From positions 1-64,000 of the forward strand of contig CAJWPZ010000004.1 of the NCBI GenBank assembly GCA_913045325.1: a stretch of 64,000 nt of DNA, written 5' to 3'. The notes under the pieces were generated by a model. That model did not search any database and was not told where the DNA came from. It worked only from the letters and a program-made list of their open reading frames with translations. Every line of letters begins with the position of its first letter. Position 1 is the stretch's first letter. This document shows positions 17,165 to 26,211 of the stretch, piece after piece. This stretch comes from an uncultured Flavobacteriaceae bacterium. Lineage in GTDB: Bacteria > Bacteroidota > Bacteroidia > Flavobacteriales > Flavobacteriaceae. The translations under genes and the position numbers were made by a program.

Positions 17165-18628
17165 TTAGGGTAAGGTAGGTATTGACACTTTAAAAATAGT
17201 GTTTTTACTCTTTGAGGATATCAATGAAATACTACCGCCATAGGCCTCTACAATACTCTTAACCATTGCCAAACCTAGACCCATACCACTGTTTTTTGTA
17301 GTAAACTTAGGCTCAAAAACCTTGTCTTTATTGTCTTTGGAAATACCAATACCGTTATCCTCAACGGTAATAACAGCAAAGCGATCTTCCGTAAATATAC
17401 GTACATCAATTCTTGGGTTTTCTTGTGTAGATTGCTCCAGGGCTTGGGTACTGTTTTTTACTAGGTTATTGATTACTCGTATGAGCTGGGAACGATCAAA
17501 TCTGGCAATAATTTGCTCGTGCTCGGGGGTAAAGTGAATATACTCTTCATTAAAAATATCAAGGGCTAGCTTGGTGATCTTTACAATATTTAAGCTCTCG
17601 TCTTTTTGGGCTGGCATCTGAGCGTAGTTTGAAAAAGCAGAGGCAATCGAGCTCATGGTGTCAATTTGCTCTATAAGGGTGTTGCTGTACTCCTTTATTT
17701 TTTCATTAATATCTGGGGCCTTGGCATCAAACTTTCTCTGAAAACTCTGTACTGTGAGTCTCATTGGAGTTAAAGGGTTTTTAATCTCGTGAGCCACTTG
17801 CTTTGCCATTTCTCGCCACGCCGCTTCTCGCTCGCTGGCAGCCAATTGAGCAGCACTAACCTCCAGCTCATCAATCATACCATTGTACGCCTTTACTAAA
17901 TTGGTGATTTCTGCAGTTGTATTTTCTGAAACATCAATGCGTTTATTGCGCTTGTCTAGCCTGGTGTCAATAATTTTTTGAGAAATTATATTGAGAGACT
18001 TTGTGATATACTTTGATAAAAAGTAAGCCAAAATTATGGCAATGCCCAGCATAAGTAGATAAGCAACTGCCAATCTAGAAAGGCTCTCTTTTAGTTCGTC
18101 TTTTATAAACCCATCTTCTTCTATGTAAGACAAATTTAAAATAGCCAATGGCGCTGAGTTACTGTCTGTAATAAAACTGTAAGATGATTGATAGTTTTGA
18201 TCTGCTGCTTTAAATTCTTCAATAAAGGTTTTTTCAGAAGAGGCTAGTAAGGCATCTAGCACATAGGGTTGCAAATTTTTGCCTACTGTGTCTTTGCCAA
18301 TCGAGTTTTTAGATTTTTTAAGCAAGCCCCCTTTTAAATCATAGAAACTGAGCTCCAGGTTATGGATGCGATTAATTTCATAAATCTCATCTTTAAAAAT
18401 CAGGGCAATGTACTTTGTTTGTATAGGGTAAGAGGCGTCATTAAGGACGTAGTTAATGTGCTTTTTAATATTTTGCTGCTTCCGCTCTAGCCTATCATGG
18501 TGGTAATCTTCTGCCTCTTCACGGTACTGATAAACCGTTACGGCGGCAATTAAAATAGAGGCCAACACCACCAGGATTAACATGGAGAGAAAGATTCTAT
18601 TTCGCAGAGATTGTGTGTAAAACTTCAA
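17165..18628 (-). CDS. Sensor histidine kinase (NtrY-like)
   Basis: Membrane sensor kinase. TM1 at residues 12-33, an extracytoplasmic domain of about 150 residues, TM2 at 186-206, HAMP (about 207-260), a HisKA dimerisation helix with phospho-acceptor H280 in AHEIKNPLTPMRL, then an ATPase domain with N box (NNLVKNSTQAL), G1 (DNGIGIS) and G2 (GMGLGL). The NPLTPM phrase is typical of the NtrY class. No response regulator gene is next to it, so the partner is elsewhere. 487 aa. Confidence 0.93.
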   Translation of the reverse strand: MKFYTQSLRNRIFLSMLILVVLASILIAAVTVYQYREEAEDYHHDRLERKQQNIKKHINYVLNDASYPIQTKYIALIFKDEIYEINRIHNLELSFYDLKGGLLKKSKNSIGKDTVGKNLQPYVLDALLASSEKTFIEEFKAADQNYQSSYSFITDSNSAPLAILNLSYIEEDGFIKDELKESLSRLAVAYLLMLGIAIILAYFLSKYITKSLNIISQKIIDTRLDKRNKRIDVSENTTAEITNLVKAYNGMIDELEVSAAQLAASEREAAWREMAKQVAHEIKNPLTPMRLTVQSFQRKFDAKAPDINEKIKEYSNTLIEQIDTMSSIASAFSNYAQMPAQKDESLNIVKITKLALDIFNEEYIHFTPEHEQIIARFDRSQLIRVINNLVKNSTQALEQSTQENPRIDVRIFTEDRFAVITVEDNGIGISKDNKDKVFEPKFTTKNSGMGLGLAMVKSIVEAYGGSISLISSKSKNTIFKVSIPTLP

Positions 18629-18734
18629 GGATATTAGTTTTGTAAGGTTGTGCTACCGAAAGATAACAATAATTAGACCGCTTTTATATATACGGGTTGT
18701 AATTATAGGCCTAAAATTTCAGCAAACAAATGGC

Positions 18735-19268
18735 TTATCGCTCTCGTATGCGTTTATATAGTTTAAAACCAAGCATTAGTAGTAAGGCAAAAACAATGAT
18801 GCCAACAGTGCCGTAAATCCAACTCACCGCATTTTTTAAAATAACCAAAAACACCACCGCAAAGAGTATAAGGGTCGCTCCCTCATTAAAAATGCGCATA
18901 AAATTTCCAGAGTATGTAACCTTATCATTTTGCAGGTCTTTGAAGATAAAATGGCACTTTATGTGGTAGCAAATAAGCGCCACTACAAAACCAAGCTTCA
19001 CTTGCATCCAAGGCTCTTCAATGTAAAAAGGACGAAGTGCCAGAAGCCAAATAGCAAACCCAACAGCCAAAAATAGAGAGGGCCAAGTAATAATATACCA
19101 TAAGCGCTTAGCCATAATTTTGAGTTGATCTCCTAAAATTTCTTTAGCAGGAGATTCTTTATCATAGGCCTCTATTTGATATACAAATAAGCGGACAATA
19201 TAAAACAACCCTGCAAACCAAGTGATCACAAAAATTAAGTGCAAAGATTTAATATAATCGTATTCCAT
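18735..19268 (-). CDS. hemJ: Protoporphyrinogen IX oxidase HemJ (CopD-like)
   Basis: Membrane enzyme that oxidises protoporphyrinogen IX to protoporphyrin IX, the penultimate step of heme synthesis. Conserved N-terminal phrase LHLIFVITWFAGLFYIVRLF includes H10, the likely heme ligand. Four to five membrane helices follow. 177 aa. It was long annotated as UPF0093 or CopD. Its position within 7 kb of the main heme genes supports the call. No hemG or hemY gene is in the window. Confidence 0.88.
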   Translation of the reverse strand: MEYDYIKSLHLIFVITWFAGLFYIVRLFVYQIEAYDKESPAKEILGDQLKIMAKRLWYIITWPSLFLAVGFAIWLLALRPFYIEEPWMQVKLGFVVALICYHIKCHFIFKDLQNDKVTYSGNFMRIFNEGATLILFAVVFLVILKNAVSWIYGTVGIIVFALLLMLGFKLYKRIRER

Positions 19269-19272
19269 ACCA

Positions 19273-19280
19273 CAAAGCTA
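19273..19280 (-). promoter_or_regulatory. -7-like box directly before hemJ
   Basis: The minus strand reads TAGCTTTG, 4 nt before the hemJ ATG. If used, the mRNA would begin at or very near the start codon. No -33 match, so this may be chance. Confidence 0.3.
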
Positions 19281-19294
19281 ATAGAAGCAAACAA

Positions 19295-22200
19295 TTATTG
19301 CTCTATAAATAAATAGTTAAGTTGTTTTTTGTTAAACTCTTGGTTAAAGGTCTTAATTTCTCCGGAAATAAGTGCCTCTAAGGTGTCTAACTCTTTAGTA
19401 ATAGCCTTTGTTAATTCATTCTTTACAGCAATGTCTTGGGTAGTGGGTGGAAAATCATCCATACTCACCAAGCTATTTAAATGCGCTAATTTATTGGTTA
19501 ACCTAATAGGAAAGTTTAAAGGATCTTGCCCACTTTTGTTTTTGGTTTGATACAACGCTTTTTCTATATCACTGAACTGCTTGCTTAGTGTATCTGCCTT
19601 TTCTATTAACTCTTTTATAGCCTCATTGCTTTTGTATTGTTTTTTAAATGCTTTTAACTGCTTGTTTATTGCGCGTATTTTTTCTATTGAGGTATGCGCT
19701 TTATCTACCGTAGTATTTACATCTGTGATAAAATCGAATTGCCTTTGCATGCCTGCCACATCTGTCTCTGCATTTTTATCTGCTAGGATTGTAAACGCTC
19801 TAGATTGTGCTGGCTTATTTTCTACCTCCAAAACTACTTTATACGCTCCAGGAACAGCTTGTGGCGCACTGGTGCTTGCCCACCATAAAATCATACCGGG
19901 GAGTCGTTTGGCGCCTTTACCGCGCATATTCCAAGTATGGTAATTAGACCCTCCAGAAACACTAAGGGCATCAATATTTTTAGTTTTATCTGGGGTTGTG
20001 CTAAACTTTTTAATAGTGTCATTGGCCATAGAGAGATAACTCAAAGTTACTTTTTTGTCTTTACTATTTGCAAGGTTAAAATAGGTCATCACCCCGCTTG
20101 GATGGTTGGCTCCCTCTGTTAAACTCCCTGTCCTTGAACCGCCGCCCATTCTATAGGTGTCTTTGGGTGCGAATAAATAATTAGCACTACTTTTTGCATC
20201 ATTTAATTGATACAACACGCTTAAATCATCTATGATCCATAAGCTCCTCCCTTGGGTTGCTACAATCAGGTTCCCGTCTTTGATAGTTAAATCTGTGATA
20301 GGTACGATGGGAAGATTGAGCTGAAATTTTTGCCAAGAGTCACCCTCATTAAAAGAAATATACATGCCCGTTTCTGTGCCTGCATACAACAGCCCTTTTT
20401 GATTTGGGTCTTCTCTTACCACCCTTGTAAAATGCTCTTTATTGATCCCTTTTGTAATTTTTTGCCAAGAGGCTCCATAATCTGTGGTTTTATATAAGTA
20501 GGGGCTAAAATCTCCTGTCTTGTATTTGGTTCCTGCCACATAACACGTTCCTGGATCATACACAGAGGGTTCAATGCTGTTTATCATCATCCACTCTGGC
20601 ATGCCTTTTGGGGTAACGTTGCTCCAGTCTTTGCCGCCATTTTTAGAGACATGAATAAGGCCATCATCACTTCCAGTCCAGAGCAGTCCTTCTTTTAAAG
20701 GGCTTTCTGCGGCAGCAAAAATGGTACAATAATATTCTACAGAGGTGTTGTCTTGGGTAATAGGCCCTCCAGAAGATTTTTGTTTCTCTGGGTCGTTTCT
20801 AGTTAAATCTGGGCTTAGTAATTCCCAGCTTTCTCCCTGGTTGGTTGTTGCGTGCAGATGATTTGAAGCAGTGTATAATTTCTTTGGGTTGTGAGGAGAA
20901 AAGAAAATAGGGAAATTCCATTGAAACCTATATTTCATGTCCTCAACACCATGCCCCATTGGGTTATCTGGCCAAACACTAATGCTGCGTACCGTGTTTT
21001 TTTGATGGTTGTACCGCGTTAAAAACCCATCATAACTTCCGCCGTATACAATATCATTATTTAATGGGTCTACCGCAATGTGAGCGCTTTCGCCTCCTGC
21101 AGTAGCCTCCCAATTATCTTCTCCAATACTGCGGCTTTCTGTGCGGTGAGCAATGCGGATAGTGCTGTTGTCTTGCTGGGCCGCGTATATCCTGTAAGGA
21201 AACGCATTATCGGTCGTCACTCTGTAAAATTGTGAGGTGGGTTGGTTGTAATAGGTGCTCCAAGTCTGGGCGCCATCATAAGTTATTTGTGCGCCACCAT
21301 CATCTCCAATGATCATTCTGTTAGGGTCTTCTGGGGCAATCCATAAATCATGATGATCTCCATGAGGAGCGTTATAGGTGCTGTATGTTTTTCCTCCATC
21401 TGTGCTTTTATGGTAACGTACGTTTAGAACATACATCACATCCTGGTCTTTAGGATCTGCATAAATGCGGGTATAGTACCAAGCACGTTGGCGCAGTTTA
21501 CGCTCGTCGTTAATTTTAGTCCAGGAATCTCCGCCATCATCACTTCTGTAAACCCCGCCTTGTTTTTCGTTTTCTACAATAGCCCAGACACGCTCACTAT
21601 TTGCTGGAGATACCGTTACGCCAATTATCCCTAGGGTACCCTCTGCAAAGCCCTTATGGATAGAAATTTCTGTCCAAGTCTCACCGCTGTCTACACTTTT
21701 CCAAAGGGCAGAACCATCACCACCGCTACTTAGGCTATAAGGTGATCTTCTTACATTCCAGGTAGAGGCATATAAAATTCTTGGGTTGTTAGGGTCCATA
21801 ATTAAATCTACGACGCCTGCGTTTTCATTGGCAAATAAAGTTTTACGCCAAGAGGTGCCGCCATCTGTACTTTTATAAACACCGCGCTCTTGTGTGGGTT
21901 TGTAAATGTTGCCCATTACGGCAGCATACACCGTGTTGTAGTCTGTGGGGTGTACTACTATTCTTGGCACATGACGGCTGTTTTTAAGACCTGCCTGGGC
22001 CCATGTTTTTCCTGCATTCTCTGACTTCCAGACACCGTATCCAGAAGATACGTTTCCACGCACGGTCTTCTCACCACCACCTACGTAAATTACATTGGCA
22101 TCACTTTGGGCAACTTCTATGGCGCCAATAGAGCCGCCAAAAAAGCCGTCGCTAATGTTTTTCCAGCTTCTTCCGCCATTTTTGGTTTCCCAAATACCGC

Positions 22201-22405
22201 CACCTGCAGCGCCAAAATAGTAAAGATTTGGTTTACCAGGCACTCCTGTTACAGCGGCGCTTCTACCACCTCTAAAAGGGCCAACAAGTCTATATTCTAG
22301 GGCGTCATAAAGCGCCTGGTCATACTCTTGGGCTGTAAGAGATTGATTTTGTATACTAAAAAAAAGAACTGCAATGAGCAGTAAGGATGTTTTAATGGCT
22401 TTCAT
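19295..22405 (-). CDS. Large secreted BNR/VPS10-type beta-propeller protein
   Basis: About 1036 residues with a signal peptide (1-24). Many Asp-box/BNR repeats (SxDxGxTW-like phrases such as STDGGTSWRK, SVDSGETWTE, SDDGGDSWTK) build one or two large beta-propellers resembling the sortilin/VPS10 N-terminal region. The C-terminal 250 residues are a beta domain followed by long helices. The ATG at 22405 is chosen because it starts the signal peptide; a frame open to 22657 would run 217 bp into the MATE gene. Not a proven sialidase: Asp-boxes are structural. Substrate unknown. Confidence 0.88.
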   Translation of the reverse strand: MKAIKTSLLLIAVLFFSIQNQSLTAQEYDQALYDALEYRLVGPFRGGRSAAVTGVPGKPNLYYFGAAGGGIWETKNGGRSWKNISDGFFGGSIGAIEVAQSDANVIYVGGGEKTVRGNVSSGYGVWKSENAGKTWAQAGLKNSRHVPRIVVHPTDYNTVYAAVMGNIYKPTQERGVYKSTDGGTSWRKTLFANENAGVVDLIMDPNNPRILYASTWNVRRSPYSLSSGGDGSALWKSVDSGETWTEISIHKGFAEGTLGIIGVTVSPANSERVWAIVENEKQGGVYRSDDGGDSWTKINDERKLRQRAWYYTRIYADPKDQDVMYVLNVRYHKSTDGGKTYSTYNAPHGDHHDLWIAPEDPNRMIIGDDGGAQITYDGAQTWSTYYNQPTSQFYRVTTDNAFPYRIYAAQQDNSTIRIAHRTESRSIGEDNWEATAGGESAHIAVDPLNNDIVYGGSYDGFLTRYNHQKNTVRSISVWPDNPMGHGVEDMKYRFQWNFPIFFSPHNPKKLYTASNHLHATTNQGESWELLSPDLTRNDPEKQKSSGGPITQDNTSVEYYCTIFAAAESPLKEGLLWTGSDDGLIHVSKNGGKDWSNVTPKGMPEWMMINSIEPSVYDPGTCYVAGTKYKTGDFSPYLYKTTDYGASWQKITKGINKEHFTRVVREDPNQKGLLYAGTETGMYISFNEGDSWQKFQLNLPIVPITDLTIKDGNLIVATQGRSLWIIDDLSVLYQLNDAKSSANYLFAPKDTYRMGGGSRTGSLTEGANHPSGVMTYFNLANSKDKKVTLSYLSMANDTIKKFSTTPDKTKNIDALSVSGGSNYHTWNMRGKGAKRLPGMILWWASTSAPQAVPGAYKVVLEVENKPAQSRAFTILADKNAETDVAGMQRQFDFITDVNTTVDKAHTSIEKIRAINKQLKAFKKQYKSNEAIKELIEKADTLSKQFSDIEKALYQTKNKSGQDPLNFPIRLTNKLAHLNSLVSMDDFPPTTQDIAVKNELTKAITKELDTLEALISGEIKTFNQEFNKKQLNYLFIEQ

Positions 22406-22440
22406 AGCTTTTTTTTGAAGATTAAAGATACTAAAAAAAC

Positions 22441-23814
22441 CTACGTTTTTGACAAGTCTTGTCTGATTGCGCGGCGCAGAAAATATCCTGTTACTAGTGT
22501 AGAACAAACATCTGCCATAGGGAATGAAACCCAAACACCCCAAACGCCAAAATAGGTTGGCAGTATTAAAATTAACGGGATTAAGAAAAATCCTTGCTTT
22601 GTTAAACTCAGTAATAATGCCGGTGTAACCCTCCCTATGGCTTGAAAATAAGAACACCCAATGAGCTGCACTACAATAACAGGCGTGGCTGCAAACACCC
22701 AGCGCAGTGCATTAGGTGTTCTTTCCAGAAGGGCCATGTTATCTCTAATATTATTGGCTTCTATAGCTTTGTCGCTAATAAAAACGCCCACAAAAGATTC
22801 TGCAAAAAGCATGATAAGGGTAAAAATAAGCAGCGCCAATATCCCTGAATACTTAATAGAGATGTTAATGGCCTCTCGCACCCTTTGCAATTTTTTAGCA
22901 CCATAATTGTAGCCTGCTATAGGCATAAAACCTTGATTAACGCCAATAACAGGAAACAGCGCAAACATCAGTGCCCTGCTTATAATACCGTAACTAGCTA
23001 CATCAATGGCATCACCCACTCTAATGAGTATGTTATTTATTAAAACGGTTAATACTGCAATAACCCCTTGTCTGGCTAGGGTGACAAAACTAAGACCGCT
23101 AATTTCTTTTACAATTGTATTGTTTAATAAAAAACTTTGAAGGGTAAGACGCAGCTCACTTTTAAAGATAAAAAACCATAAAATAAAGCCAAAGCAAATA
23201 CCATAGCTAATAAAAGTGGCCCAAGCAGCTCCTTCCATGCCCATGCCCAAGACATTAATTAAAACATAATCCATACCAATATTTCCTATGGCGGGAAGCA
23301 TCATGGCGTACATGGCAAACTTTGGTTTGCCCTCTGCGCGTATTACGCTATTACCCATCATACACATGGCTAACATCACGATGCCGTATAAAACAATCCG
23401 GTAATAGGTTAATGCCAGGTCTCTAAAACTATCATCTGCACCGAAAAAATTTATTAACGTATCCTGAAAAACAAGCCCAACAATGGCTAGAAACCCTGAA
23501 GATAAAAAAGTTAAGGTGCTCATGTTTCCAAAGACATCAAGTGCCTTGGTTTGTTGCCCAGCACCTAGTGCCCGTGATAAAACAGAACTACCTCCAATAC
23601 CAATAGCAAGGCCTAGTGCTGCTATAAAAAAAGTGATTGGAATAACTACCGTTATGGCAGAGATGGCCAATGGGCCAATCCATCGTCCTACAAATATAGT
23701 ATCTACAATCATGTTTAATGACATGACCAAAATACCAATTGAGGCAGGAACTGCTTGCTTTATTAGTAAACTACTAATAGATTGAGTCCCTAATAAATCT
23801 GAATTTTTTTTCAA
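22441..23814 (-). CDS. MATE family efflux transporter
   Basis: Twelve predicted membrane helices in two MatE repeats; typical phrase ISSLLIKQAVPASIGILVMSLNMIVDTIFVGRWIG at the N terminus shows the family (paraphrase: two short conserved stretches, QAVPASIGI and DTIFVGRWIG). 457 aa. Such proteins export drugs, dyes or metabolites against Na+ or H+. It starts 24 nt after hemH on the same strand, so the two are probably cotranscribed. Export of a porphyrin or of heme is a possibility from context only. Confidence 0.92.
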   Translation of the reverse strand: MKKNSDLLGTQSISSLLIKQAVPASIGILVMSLNMIVDTIFVGRWIGPLAISAITVVIPITFFIAALGLAIGIGGSSVLSRALGAGQQTKALDVFGNMSTLTFLSSGFLAIVGLVFQDTLINFFGADDSFRDLALTYYRIVLYGIVMLAMCMMGNSVIRAEGKPKFAMYAMMLPAIGNIGMDYVLINVLGMGMEGAAWATFISYGICFGFILWFFIFKSELRLTLQSFLLNNTIVKEISGLSFVTLARQGVIAVLTVLINNILIRVGDAIDVASYGIISRALMFALFPVIGVNQGFMPIAGYNYGAKKLQRVREAINISIKYSGILALLIFTLIMLFAESFVGVFISDKAIEANNIRDNMALLERTPNALRWVFAATPVIVVQLIGCSYFQAIGRVTPALLLSLTKQGFFLIPLILILPTYFGVWGVWVSFPMADVCSTLVTGYFLRRAIRQDLSKT

Positions 23815-23838
23815 GGTTTTTTCTCTTTTAAGGAGAAT

Positions 23839-24879
23839 TTATGCAATCGCGGTATCCGTATTTACTGTTTGCCAGTCTTCAACCCAATTGGCAAGCAATT
23901 GAGCAAAAGAGTCTCTGTCATTTAAACACGGTATGGTGTTAAATTCTTTACCACCAACTTCGTGAAAAATCTCTTCCCCTTCCATGGCAATTTCTTCTAG
24001 TGTTTCTAAACAATCACTTACAAAGGCCGGTGTAACTACGGCCATTTTTTTTAGCCCCCCTTTACCCATGCGCTCTATTGTTCTATCTGTATAGGGTTGT
24101 AACCATGGGTCAAAACCAAGACGAGATTGGAAGGTGGTAGAATAGGTGCCGCGTTCTAGTTTTAAATATTTTGCGACGTTAACTGTCGTGATTTCACATT
24201 GATGTCTGTAACAAAACTCATGTTGCTTTGATCCTTTTTTAAAGCAGCACTTTCCGTCCATTTTACAAGCTCCGCTTGTAATGTCACTTTTTCTTATATG
24301 ACGCTCTGGTACTCCGTGATAGCTAAACAATAAATGCTCGTAATCTAATGTTTTAAGCTTCTCTCCGATACTTTCTGCCAAAACCTTAACATAGTCTTCT
24401 TTATGATAAAAAGCAGCAGTGCGAGTGATCGTTAGTTCTGGGAAATGTTCTGCAACCAACTCATCAACTTTTACGTCAATAGTCTCTGTGGTAGCCATCG
24501 CAAATTGAGGATATAATGGGATGGTTTTTATTTCTGTACACCCTTTATCTACAAGTTCTTGTAATCCTTTTTTAAGGGTCATTGAGCCGTAACGCATAGC
24601 CAAGGCAACAGGAATGTCTACTTTTTCTTGCACCTTTTTTTGCAAGCGCTCAGAAAGCACAATTAATGGAGAACCTTCTTCCCACCAAATTTTTGCATAG
24701 GCCTGTGCAGATTTTTTAGGCCGGGTATTTAAAACAATCCCTCTTACAAGTAATATTCTTGCCCATCTAGGCACGTCAATTACCCGCTCGTCCATCAAGA
24801 ACTCACCCAAATATTTTTTTACGTCTTTAGGATCTGTACTATCTGGTGATCCAAGATTTACTAAAAGAACTCCTTTCAT
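23839..24879 (-). CDS. hemH: Ferrochelatase
   Basis: Inserts Fe2+ into protoporphyrin IX to form protoheme. The catalytic His is H188 in SYHGVPERH. A Cys-rich stretch follows (C205, C211, C212, C223, C228), which I recall as usual in Flavobacteriaceae orthologues and which may hold an Fe-S cluster or zinc. The late conserved Glu-rich segment ETLEEIAMEGEEIF is present. 346 aa. A TATTTTTG box (24990-24983) gives a leader of about 100 nt. The MATE gene follows closely. Confidence 0.96.
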   Translation of the reverse strand: MKGVLLVNLGSPDSTDPKDVKKYLGEFLMDERVIDVPRWARILLVRGIVLNTRPKKSAQAYAKIWWEEGSPLIVLSERLQKKVQEKVDIPVALAMRYGSMTLKKGLQELVDKGCTEIKTIPLYPQFAMATTETIDVKVDELVAEHFPELTITRTAAFYHKEDYVKVLAESIGEKLKTLDYEHLLFSYHGVPERHIRKSDITSGACKMDGKCCFKKGSKQHEFCYRHQCEITTVNVAKYLKLERGTYSTTFQSRLGFDPWLQPYTDRTIERMGKGGLKKMAVVTPAFVSDCLETLEEIAMEGEEIFHEVGGKEFNTIPCLNDRDSFAQLLANWVEDWQTVNTDTAIA

Positions 24880-24982
24880 AAAATTTTTAAATAACTTCTC
24901 TGGGCTAAAGCATGAGACTGTTTTGATATTTTAATAATGTAGGGTAAAACCACTACAAGCACCTATGTATTTCGACTCTTAA

Positions 24983-24990
24983 CAAAAATA
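24983..24990 (-). promoter_or_regulatory. -7 box upstream of hemH
   Basis: The minus strand reads TATTTTTG, about 100 nt before the hemH ATG. No TTTG at 19 nt further upstream. Confidence 0.35.
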
Positions 24991-25098
24991 CCTTTAAAAA
25001 ATGGGTTCTTGTATTTAGCCCGCGTAGATTAACATAATAATAAGAAAATGCATGCTGGCGAGACATTAAGTTAAGGCATCTTTAGGTATTTTTAAAGC

Positions 25099-26007
25099 CT
25101 ATGCCCCCTGAGCTACAATAAACTTTTTAGGTGTTGTGCCAAATTTTTTCTTAAAGGCTGCAATAAAATGACTCGCGGTACTGTAGCCAACTTTAAGACC
25201 AACCTCATTTACATTATGGGATCCCGAAATCAATAATTGACGTGCAACTTCCATCTTATAATCAAACAAAAAGGCAAATACAGGGTCGCCATAGATTTGT
25301 TTAAACCCTTCTTTTAATTTATTTATTGGAAGCTGTATTTCATCGGCCAGCTGCTTAAGGGTAGGTGGTTCTGACATACGGGCAATGATAATTTGTTTGG
25401 CTTTTTTAATTTTAACAACATTTAGCTCATCTGCCAAAAAGGGACACTGCTCAATATCCACATCTTCCTCTCTATTAAAATAGAGGCTCAACAGCTCGTA
25501 GGCTTTTCCTTTAAAGTATAAGGGCTTAATAGAGCTGTGTAAGTTGTAGTTCATCAGCTGGTTAAGCACTATGGCCATCGAGGGAGAAATTTGGGCATCT
25601 TTATAATACTTCCTGTCTTTATTTTCTCCACTTAAAAAGGAGATATAGCTGGTTTCATTAGAAAACAGTGTGTGAAATATTTTGATTGGAAGTAAGACAG
25701 AAATCACCCAAGAATTTGGGGCTACCATTACCTCAATAGGTAAATCTCTTTGAGGATTGTACAAAAGTAAGGAACCGCTCTCTTGAATGGGCAACCTGTA
25801 ATTCCCGTTATTAAAACCAAAAGATCCTGAGCCTTTCACGCAGAAATGAAATTGGATAAAATCTGCATTTACGTCTCTTTTAAAGAGTTGATTTTCAGTT
25901 GTTTCATTGTTAAATTTTAAAATATAAAACCCCGGCTCAATCATGGTTTCTTTATAGATACCTTGAGCGATACTTTTTGATAGGTTTGAGATGTCTTGTG
26001 AGTTCAT
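25099..26007 (-). CDS. AraC-family transcriptional regulator
   Basis: An N-terminal cupin-like sensing region (about residues 20-130) and a C-terminal double helix-turn-helix (about 205-300), with LKQLADEIQLPINKLKEGFKQ-type first helix pair and the conserved GYSTASHFIAAFKKKFGTTP second pair (20 residues). The ATG at 26007 is preferred over 26061 because family members begin near there. It is divergent from hemA by 204 bp and may regulate the heme operon; effector unknown. 302 aa. Confidence 0.9.
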   Translation of the reverse strand: MNSQDISNLSKSIAQGIYKETMIEPGFYILKFNNETTENQLFKRDVNADFIQFHFCVKGSGSFGFNNGNYRLPIQESGSLLLYNPQRDLPIEVMVAPNSWVISVLLPIKIFHTLFSNETSYISFLSGENKDRKYYKDAQISPSMAIVLNQLMNYNLHSSIKPLYFKGKAYELLSLYFNREEDVDIEQCPFLADELNVVKIKKAKQIIIARMSEPPTLKQLADEIQLPINKLKEGFKQIYGDPVFAFLFDYKMEVARQLLISGSHNVNEVGLKVGYSTASHFIAAFKKKFGTTPKKFIVAQGA

Positions 26008-26138
26008 TCTATTTAGAATTGATATAAATAACAAACAGTCATTGTTTTGTAAATACAGCAATATAGTAACTTACAGCGATTTTTTATAGAATAATAAGTA
26101 AAAATAACAGATATCGATATTATTGATGCCTCTTGCGT

Positions 26139-26170
26139 TGTTTTTTGATTGTCAATGCATCTATTTTTGC
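26139..26170 (+). promoter_or_regulatory. Promoter of the hem operon
   Basis: TTG (26139-26141), 21-nt spacer, TATTTTTG (26163-26170). The leader to the hemA ATG would be about 35 nt. A 10-bp palindrome ATATCGATAT lies just upstream (within 26112-26124) and might be a regulator site. Confidence 0.5.
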
Positions 26171-26211
26171 CATGCTGATGCTCTTTTAATTACAGGGGCA
26201 ACTTTCGGTCT

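Noticed and set aside
18703-18718. ATTATAGGCCTAAAAT as a second DtxR-type operator
   Set aside because: The arms abut without the expected spacer and there is a mismatch; it lies between hemJ and the kinase with no metal gene nearby.
19295-22405. Sialidase
   Set aside because: Asp-boxes alone are structural; I see no sialidase Arg triad.
22406-22657. N-terminal extension of the BNR protein
   Set aside because: It overlaps the MATE gene and precedes a clear signal peptide at 22405.
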